Positions 56,833 through 64,000 of a DNA stretch of 64,000 nt are shown piece by piece. This DNA is from Oscheius dolichura (lineage: Eukaryota; Nematoda; Chromadorea; Rhabditida; Rhabditidae). Each line of letters starts with the position of its first letter. The first letter of the stretch is position 1. The stretch spans positions 2,790,001 to 2,854,000 of the forward strand of contig OW051497.1 in NCBI GenBank assembly GCA_932521035.1, written 5' to 3'. The notes below the pieces were generated by a model that was not told the origin of the DNA, did not search any database, and saw only the letters and a list, made by a program, of their open reading frames with translations. Made by a program: the position numbers and the translations under genes.

Positions 56833-57731
56833 TTAGGTAAAAGAACAAACAAACAGGTCTGGGTTGCCATTGGGGTCATTACAAAAGTGGGCGGCAATAA
56901 CATGGCACTTTTGGCTTTTGGGCTCTGTTCGACCATGGGCATTGACGAAACAACCGAGGTATTTGACATCGGCCAGGTTGTAGACAGATTTCGGGACGCC
57001 GTCGAGGCCGGAGACCATGATGGAGAGATTCACGCGTCCTTTGTCACAGAAATTATGGCTGAACATGATGTAGGCAAACTCTTCCATGGTTTCGAAGCAT
57101 TGCGTGCTCTTGATCACCGTGTTGCCGTCGACGGTGGCGTGAAAGAAGATGGTCATCGGCTCCTAAAAAGGGAACACGGTTACAGCATAAAGTACCCTCA
57201 TAGTTTCAGCCCCTTGTTGTTTCAGGAGCTCTCAATGAATCGTATGGACATGACTAACGGAGATGATAACCTTTTCATAACGATTACTAATGCGTGAGTA
57301 GCTTCGACCGTCCCAGACACTCTCAACTTCAAACAACTGACTCAAATAAATGACTGGGATGCGTTTAGGAACGGTTGTTTCTCATTTGAAGTCTACTTGC
57401 CGGGCCACCCATAAAGAAAACTTGACGCCCCGCCGGACCGACACCATATTGCTAATTTCACCACATGCGCAGTGTGACCGAACGCTCAAAAGTACCTCGG
57501 TGTCATGTTGTGAAATAGGGTCCCCATTAACCACCCCCAGAAGATCCAAAAAATAGAATTACTCACTTCAAACGGCTTGTGTTTCAGCGTCTTCTTGAGG
57601 TGTCTCTTTTGGAGGCTGGACCTCTTCTTCTTGCGGATGTTCTTGATCTTCCACTTGTGTTCCGGGATGACATTTGTGTTGGAAAGGGCAGTCAACGGAC
57701 GAGCGAGAGGAGACACGGGCGGTGGTGGCAT
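56833..57731 (-). CDS. cluster gene 5: two-exon protein, 164 aa
   Basis: Exons 57567-57731 and 56833-57162, phase 0. Exon 1 starts MPPPPVSPLARPLTALSNT and ends in a dense Lys/Arg stretch (IRKKKRSSLQKRHLKKTLKH). Exon 2 starts EPMTIFFHATVDGNTVIKS, then FAYIMFSHNFCDKGRVNLSI and several Cys. A GATAAG box precedes the ATG by a few bases; in C. elegans GATA sites drive sperm genes such as msp (weak hint only). The basic exon 1 could target chromatin, RNA or acidic membranes (inference). Confidence 0.7.
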
Positions 57732-60183
57732 AACTTATCTCTGCAATGTCCAGATCACATAGCGGCAGTTGTGAAAGATATTGCGAGGGAGACACCTGGG
57801 TCACCAAAGAGGGCGCGGACTCTCGCACATGTGTGAAAAGTTGAGGTCACAGATGTTTACCACTTACTACCATTTAAATAACCCCCATTGTTTAATTGGG
57901 CCCTTGTTTCGGGGAGTGGATCATAAAAGGCGTCATAACATCTGTATAAAACGGGGTGGAAATAATGTTGACCCCGCCTGATAGAGCCCTCCATTTTATG
58001 GGTCTAAATCTGTATCATTTTCAAACGTCAAATTATAGCTTTCGCGGTGTCAGTAGGCGAGTCATTAAGAGCTGTTGAACAGGATTTGACAAACTAGCTG
58101 TTCAGTATGCAATGAGGATATGTAATGAGACGAGAGCAGCTCCTTTTTGGCCATTTGAGAAAAACCACACGGCGTCCCGCGCTTTACGCCCCGGCGTTAG
58201 ACTTCATTTAAACATATCCGCGGGAACAGCTAATAGCGGGAAGAGGACTATCTCGTAATCCTTGGGCGGAAATAAGCATGCTACTTTTTGAGAGGTCACA
58301 CAAGGAACAAAGAGGATAGAGACCATTCTGCACGACAAGCGGTAATCGGAATGTTTCAAAGGATGGGAGAGAGAAGGGCACCTGACTAGCTCTGTTTACT
58401 CCCTGGTTGTGGCCGGTGTGGGTTTGTAAAGGTTGACACATTGTGAGTTACCGTCTGGAAAGGTCCCATGACGTGTTGCCAAATGGCCATTTGAACAGAA
58501 CAGAGAGAGCGCGCCAAAAGGCCTAGTAATCACTCCTGGGAAAGAGGAGAAACAGTTGGATTCGCGTGTTGTTTGCAAACCTTTGCTCACCCTGTTTCCT
58601 AGTCGGGGCTGTGGGAACAAAGAGTACAAGGATACATGTTTGAGGTTTCTTACCAACCTGAGAGGTCAAGTAATTGGGTTTTGCTGTTTGATTAGGACAT
58701 AAAAAGAGCTCCAAATTGAGCGCGGGAAACGCTCGCTCAAATAGGCATTAACCACGGAATTTTTTGATGTTAGCGCCCATAACCATCAGAGTCGGAGATA
58801 AAGAAGCTTCTCGGGAGATACGTTTAGCCCCGATACTATACGAGAACTTGAAAGGAAAAGATTAATTATTTCACTTCATAGGAAGAAGTCAACTTGCTGG
58901 AAATTACACGTGGATACCCGTAGAAGGAGGTCTTTGCAAGCAAAAAGTACACGGTTTCGGGCAATGTGCCGGAAGGGTGGCATGGGTAACATTAGTATTC
59001 TTTTATTAACCAATGCTTTCCAAATTTCAATCAGGAGGGGAGAGTTTGACGTAAAACTACAAAAAGAAGGCTGTTAGGATACAATAGTATGCCGTCTAAT
59101 ACCTGGAATGTTGCTAATTTTAATCTGAACAGGAAGAGAACAGCATGATTAAATCCCGCAGTCGTTTTCGTTTAAACATCGCGGCCGAAATGTTGCGAGT
59201 AATAAGAATAAATTTTTCCATAAGCAGTCAATCCGGCATTGTTAATGGGCATCCGGCAATGTGGTTTATAGCTTTTGCGAAAATTGAAAAATGAAAACGG
59301 CTCGACTAATGGCATTCTGCCTAATATTCAGCTAAAGATCGCTGGGCTAATGCCTTGGCAATCTTCTGATAACCATTTTCTCCTTAAAACACGCAAATAT
59401 TGGCTTTACAGGAGATTAAGGGGATGTTAATACGGCAGCGGCATTCTCTCCTATTAAATCTGGCAGAAGTCTAAGGAAATATATACCCTTTTAGAGAAAT
59501 TCATTCCGTTCTACACTGCAACCAATAGTCTGTTGATATTTTCCATTCCTGCGTCAATGGCAGCCACTTAAGACGCAGCTTTTTCTTTTAAACAAATTTG
59601 AAGATAGTAGGCAGATTAGAAGAGAATTTTATGATTTGAACGGAGGAAGCCGGGTGTGTCTATAACGGGGCTGGCTGAAATTGGAGAGAAGATGAACGAC
59701 TGACGATTTTTAGACATTTACCACATCAAGCAAAAGGGTCAAGCCCCCATCAAAATTGACAGCTTTCTCGGCAAAACAGCCTCTAAATTACTCCTCAGAC
59801 AACGGTAATAACAGATATTTAATAGTGGCCCCTTGTTAAAACATCCCAAATAATTGTTTTGCAATCACGCGAATGATGACGTTTATTTTATGTCTCTGCC
59901 GGGACAGATCACTCGCAAAATAAGGAAATTAATGTTATGAAAAAAAAAATAAAATAAGACTGAATAAAAGGGGAAACAACGGAGAGAACACACAGCCAGA
60001 CTGTCGACCAATCGACTGTTAATGAATGGTTTAAGGGGGTGATGCAGACAACGACTGTTAATCAGTTGAAATCGGTCGTCTTGAATTCTGATCCGGATGC
60101 AAATTTCTTTTTGCCCCTCCCATAAGGCAGCCGTGTGTTTAGGGGGCCTTTGGATACAAAATTCTGTCAGCCCGGCTTTCAAG
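57732..60183. other. 2.4 kb gene-poor region
   Basis: No supported gene on either strand, although the open frame starting at 60184 needs an upstream exon that should lie here. Long purine-rich tracts on the plus strand resemble those at 17-20 kb. Confidence 0.45.
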
Positions 60184-61321
60184 CTCATTCTTTATTGTCG
60201 ACTGGGACCTGGGCATCTTCCACCCGGCCGACACCGATCCCGCCTTCCACAACCTGGCGGAGATTGCCATCCAGCTGCCCATCGACAAGGAACAGGAGGA
60301 GAAGAAGCCACTGGCCCGGCAGGAGGACACCGCCAGCGGCCAGATGGACGAATTGAAGAAGACTCTGGCGAAGATGCTGGAGAGGATGAAGGAGATCAAC
60401 AAGAGGATGGCCGAGCAGCCGCTGAAGAAGACGACGGACTACGTGGTGAAGGTGGCCGTCAAGAAGGTGGAGGAGGATGTGCCGAAGAAGAGCGGATGGG
60501 AGGACACGCCAAGAGACAGCGGATGGGACGGCGACGACAGGAAGGAGAATGGATGGGACGGCGACATGGAGGAGGAGGAGACGATGCCGAAGACGGGCCT
60601 CGGATGGGACAGCTTTCCGGTCCCGAATCCCGAACTGAAAACTTCTGGCTGGGATGAAGAAGTGCACAAGGAGATGGAGGCGGAGAAGGCTTGGATGAGG
60701 GCCGCCGGCCCCCTGCTCCCGGCACAGCAGGAAAGGAAGAACCCCTTTGGCGGGAATCCCTTCGAAGCCAAGTCGAAGCCAGGAGTCGCCCCGAAGATGG
60801 CAGCTCCTCCCGCAAGGGCCCCATGCTTCAATCACCGTCAGGAGCACTTCGAGCCGAAATTCCAAGAGAACGGAAACCACATGGCGCATTGTGGAGAAGG
60901 CCCCGTTGGCTACCACCAGCAGCAACAGCAGCCGATGCCGTGGAAGGAATCCAGGAATCCGTTTGGAGGAGGCCTCGCCGCCCCGGGCCCCCAGCCGCCT
61001 TTCGGAGGAGGAGCAGCTCCCTCGCCGTCGAGGATCCCCGGCGGACCGAACTTCCAGAAGCCCGGATCCCAGTGTCCCCAGTGGGAGGACAGGAGCCATC
61101 GCGCCTCGGACAGCTGCCCCCTCTGGCATCCCTTCAAGCAGTGTCTGTCAGTCTCCCTGTCCCTCTCGTCCATCCAACCATCCCCGTTCAGGTTCTACCC
61201 GATGTGCCGCGCCACGGCTGCCAACTGCGGCTACGCTCATCCCTTCTGCACCAACGGAGAATGCCAGTGCCCCGGCCAGGTCCGCGACCCGCAGCTCAAC
61301 CACTTCGCCGGCTTCGTCTAG
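60184..61321 (+). CDS. GW-repeat, NPF-motif protein with Nab2/ZC3H14-like CCCH end (5' partial)
   Basis: Exon 60184-61140 opens after a TTTCAAG acceptor and joins 61192-61321 over a 51-nt intron; at least one 5' exon is missing. Order: an acidic start (VDWDLGIFHPADTD), a charged coiled coil (DELKKTLAKMLERMKEINKR), five GW dipeptides in acidic context (SGWED, SGWDG, NGWDG, LGWDS, SGWDE), three NPF motifs in Gly/Pro-rich sequence, and a His/Cys end. With the intron removed the end reads SCPLWHPFKQFYPMCR then NCGYAHPFC, close to the paired CCCH fingers of Nab2/ZC3H14 poly(A)-binding proteins (known to read LWHP and YxHP). GW repeats are Argonaute hooks in other proteins, so an RNA-silencing or mRNP role is inferred. 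Markedly GC-rich against its flanks. Confidence 0.7.
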
Positions 61322-61512
61322 TGCCGCCGCCTCCGGCCATTTTTCTTTTATTTTTGGGTGTCTAATAAAAAGCAACGCATTGTCCGGTAATTGTTCTTGT
61401 TTCTCTTGTACTGTCCGTCTTCGTCGCAGCTCTGAATCACTCCCGAAAGCAATCAATCAGGTTCTAAACCAACAGATGACTAAAAAGGAAGGATAGCTGT
61501 AAAATAGAACAT

Positions 61513-61911
61513 TTATTGGCCTTTATCTTTTCCCGGAACATCCAATTTCCGCCAATTTTGTTTGAATTCTTTCAAATTCTCCCACCTCGCCTCCTCGTCC
61601 GTCATGGCCTCCTTGATGCGGGACTTGACCAGCAGGTAGTAGGCGTTGATGAGTGCCTGGAGCACGGCCAGCAGGAAGGCGATGACGGATACATCCCAGG
61701 TGTTGGCGTGGGTTAGATCTTCTTGATACTCCGAGTAGGCCACGAACAGGTGCCACAGCTCGACGACTACCGTAACCGCATCAATGACCAGGGTTATCAG
61801 CACGATGCGGAAATTCACATAGGTCAACGCGAACAGCTGGAAGAGGACGGTAACGACGGCCAAGAAACGGAGAAACTGCTCAGTCAAATCAGCCAAATTG
61901 TCCGTAGGTTC
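61513..61911 (-). CDS. three-helix membrane protein (5' exon not found)
   Basis: The exon begins after a TGATTCAG acceptor with EPTDNLADLTEQFL and ends KLDVPGKDKGQ. Three hydrophobic helices are clear: FLRFLAVVTVLFQLFALTYV, IVLITLVIDAVTVVVELWHL and VSVIAFLLAVLQALINAYYL. The tail is basic and cytosolic. The upstream exon is unresolved; ISHVFGIFW just before a GTGAG donor at about 62021 is in phase but has an upstream stop and no ATG. The helix pattern recalls small four-pass proteins, but I name no family. Confidence 0.6.
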   Translation of the reverse strand, partial: EPTDNLADLTEQFLRFLAVVTVLFQLFALTYVNFRIVLITLVIDAVTVVVELWHLFVAYSEYQEDLTHANTWDVSVIAFLLAVLQALINAYYLLVKSRIKEAMTDEEARWENLKEFKQNWRKLDVPGKDKGQ

Positions 61912-62103
61912 CTGAATCAGGATTATTGCTATTTTGCCCGCGAAAAGAGCGGCGTTTGAAGCAGCGGCTTTCTCTTCTCGTACTAGCTCTTATATTACTT
62001 TAAAATATATACAATTCTCACCCAGAAGATGCCAAAAACGTGACTAATTCTTCCTAATTTATGGCGCTATACGGACATTTCAAGAATTGTTCGTTTACAG
62101 TCT

Positions 62104-62382
62104 TTGAATACCAATAAAGGTCTGAAAAAGACAGTAAAAGATCCTCACCTCTCCGATTTTGTCGTTCCGACTAGTGATTACAGTAGTTTTAATTATAGCC
62201 CAAAAGGCAAACAGTATTATGGACATGATGTAGTTTTTGTCTATTGGAATGGGTGGCTGGAAAAGAGACAATTACAGAAACAGCCGAAAGGGGAGGCCGA
62301 CCGGCGCATGAAGATTCATAGTGGAAGAAGTGGAGACTGCGGTTGTCAAGACAGATTGTCAGGGCAAGTGAGAAGAGATTAA
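62104..62382 (+). CDS. possible short protein of unknown function
   Basis: 92 codons open without an ATG at the start. Composition is protein-like (VKDPHLSDFVVPTSDYSSF, HDVVFVYWNGWLEKRQ), ending Cys/Arg-rich. It lies beside the minisatellite; no homologue recognised. Confidence 0.25.
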   Translation: MNTNKGLKKTVKDPHLSDFVVPTSDYSSFNYSPKGKQYYGHDVVFVYWNGWLEKRQLQKQPKGEADRRMKIHSGRSGDCGCQDRLSGQVRRD

Positions 62383-62533
62383 ACTGGTAGTCAGAATGCC
62401 GGGATTTGAAAAACGACAGGGAGAAGAGCAGAAGGGGGCCATTTCCCCGGCTCTTTCACTAGATTTCCCGGACAATCGTTGGACAAAAAATACAGTGGTG
62501 GATTAGAGAGGAGACTCGCTGGACAAGAAATAC

Positions 62534-64000
62534 GGAGAGATGTGGAGAGATGTGCAACACGGATCAAAACCGGTGGGGAGATGTGCAACATGGATCAAAA
62601 CCGGTGGGGAGATGTGCAAAACCGGTGGGGAGATGTGCAAAACCGGTGGGGAGATGTGCAAAACCGGTGGGGAGATGTGCAAAACCGGTGGGGAGATGTG
62701 TAAAACCGGTGGGGAGATGTGCAAAACCGGTGGGGAGATGTGTAAAACCGGTGGGGAGATGTGCAACATGGATCAAAACCGGTGGGGAGATGTGCAAAAC
62801 CGGTGGGGAGATGTGCAACATGGATCAAAACCGGTGGGGAGATGTGCAACATGGATCAAAACCGGTGGGGAGATGTGCAACATGGATCAAAACCGGTGGG
62901 GAAATGTGCAACATGGATCAAAACCGGTGGGGAGATGTGTAAAACCGGTGGGGAGATGTGTAAAACCGGTGGGGAGATGTGTAAAACCGGTGGGGAGATG
63001 GTAAAACCGGTGGGGAGATGTGCAACATGGATCAAAACCGGTGGGGAGATGTGTAAAACCGGTGGGGAGATGTGCAACATGGATCAAAACCGGTGGGGAG
63101 ATGTGCAACATGGATCAAAACCGGTGGGGAGATGTGCAAAACCGGTGGGGAGATGTGTAAAACCGGTGGGGAGATGTGCAACATGGATCAAAACCGGTGG
63201 GGAGATGTGCAAAAACGGTGGGGAGATGTGCAAAACCGGTGGGGAGATGTGTAAAACCGGTGGGGAGATGTGTAAAACCGGTGGGGAGATGTGCAAAACC
63301 GGTGGGGAGATGTGCAACATGGATCAAAACCGGTGGGGAGATGTGTAAAACCGGTGGGGAAATGTGCAAAACCGGTGGGGAGATGTGCAACATGGATCAA
63401 AACCGGTGGGGAGATGTGCAACATGGATCAAAACCGGTGGGGAGATGTGCAACATGGATCAAAACCGGTGGGGAGATGTGTAAAACCGGTGGGGAGATGT
63501 GTAAAACCGGTGGGGAGATGTGTAAAACCGGTGGGGAGATGGTAAAACCGGTGGGGAGATGTGCAACATGGATCAAAACCGGTGGGGAGATGTGTAAAAC
63601 CGGTGGGGAGATGTGCAACATGGATCAAAACCGGTGGGGAGATGTGCAACATGGATCAAAACCGGTGGGGAGATGTGCAAAACCGGTGGGGAGATGTGTA
63701 AAACCGGTGGGGAGATGTGCAACATGGATCAAAACCGGTGGGGAGATGTGTAAAACCGGTGGGGAGATGTGTAAAACCGGTGGGGAGATGTGCAAAAACG
63801 GTGGGGAGATGTGCAAAACCGGTGGGGAGATGTGTAAAACCGGTGGGGAGATGTGTAAAACCGGTGGGGAGATGTGCAAAAACGGTGGGGAGATGTGCAA
63901 AACCGGTGGGGAGATGTGCAACATGGATCAAAACCGGTGGGGAGATGTGTAAAACCGGTGGGGAAATGTGCAAAACCGGTGGGGAGATGTGCAACATGGA
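62534..64000. repeat. minisatellite of 21- and 31-bp units, continuing past the window
   Basis: The core unit AAAACCGGTGGGGAGATGTGC (21 bp) alternates with a 31-bp form carrying the extra 10 bp AACATGGATC. Variants are GTGT for GTGC, GGGGAAATG for GGGGAGATG, AAAACGG for AAACCGG, and a rare deletion (GATGGTAAAACC at 62998 and 63539). The same order of units recurs 541 bp apart (63001 and 63542), a higher-order repeat. All three plus-strand frames stay open over long parts because 21 is a multiple of 3, which produces artificial protein-like ORFs. Degenerate units at 62480-62560 show how the array began. Confidence 0.97.

Noticed and set aside
51711-57731. assigning the cluster to major sperm proteins
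   Set aside because: Strand pattern is only suggestive; the MSP core residues and length are not matched.
60185-61129. 314-codon minus-strand ORF
   Set aside because: Antisense shadow of the GC-rich plus-strand gene; Arg/Leu/Pro-rich with no domain.
62503-63997. numerous ORFs of 60-258 codons in both orientations
   Set aside because: Generated by a 21-bp unit that is a multiple of three; not evidence of genes.
62534-64000. CRISPR-like alternation of repeats and spacers
   Set aside because: Spacers are not unique, units are too short and tandem, and the genome is a nematode's.

Overview
This window is nuclear DNA from a nematode. Evidence: short introns (mostly 35-45 nt, a few about 26-34 nt), the T-rich acceptor ending TTTCAG on both strands, intact nematode-type chemoreceptor genes, and clear relatives of C. 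elegans rme-4, pnn-1 and emre-1. I cannot name the species. Exon models below were spliced by eye; each feature spans start to stop and the exons are listed in its evidence.

Layout. 0-8.4 kb: a frameshifted minus-strand gene, a small divergent plus-strand gene, a single-pass membrane protein, a GNAT-like nematode protein, a frameshifted methyltransferase, a tiny secreted Cys-rich peptide and a proline-rich protein. 8.9-13.1 kb: a complete plasma-membrane Ca2+ ATPase with a long poly-Ser insert. 15.9-16.9 kb: a small gene and an AT-hook protein. 17-20.4 kb: gene-poor DNA, then an intron-bearing tRNA-Arg(TCG) and a 36-residue membrane micropeptide. 22.6-25.6 kb: a 15-exon DENND1/RME-4 protein with AP-2 and EH-domain motifs. 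26.9-29.3 kb: two unrecognised genes. 30.5-32 kb: a bestrophin. 33.1-37.7 kb: three serpentine receptors (two tandem paralogues and one divergent, possibly damaged). 38-40.4 kb: a secreted Ala-rich protein and a compact protein kinase. 40.4-46.4 kb: mostly non-coding with a 55-bp tandem repeat and small membrane proteins. 46.4-51.1 kb: pinin, a coiled-coil protein and an EMRE-like subunit of the mitochondrial calcium uniporter.

51.7-57.8 kb is the most unusual gene block: five consecutive minus-strand genes, each joining a short variable N-terminal part to a domain of about 105-120 residues that looks all-beta and repeats with very low identity. I do not recognise the family. 60.2-61.3 kb holds a protein combining GW repeats, NPF motifs and a Nab2/ZC3H14-like CCCH end. 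From about 62.5 kb to the window end is a minisatellite of 21- and 31-bp units with a 541-bp higher-order period.

Two small terminal-inverted-repeat elements (29.4 and 53.4 kb) share the same ends at TTAA sites. Several genes carry single frame breaks, so either there are several pseudogenes or the assembly has some indel errors.
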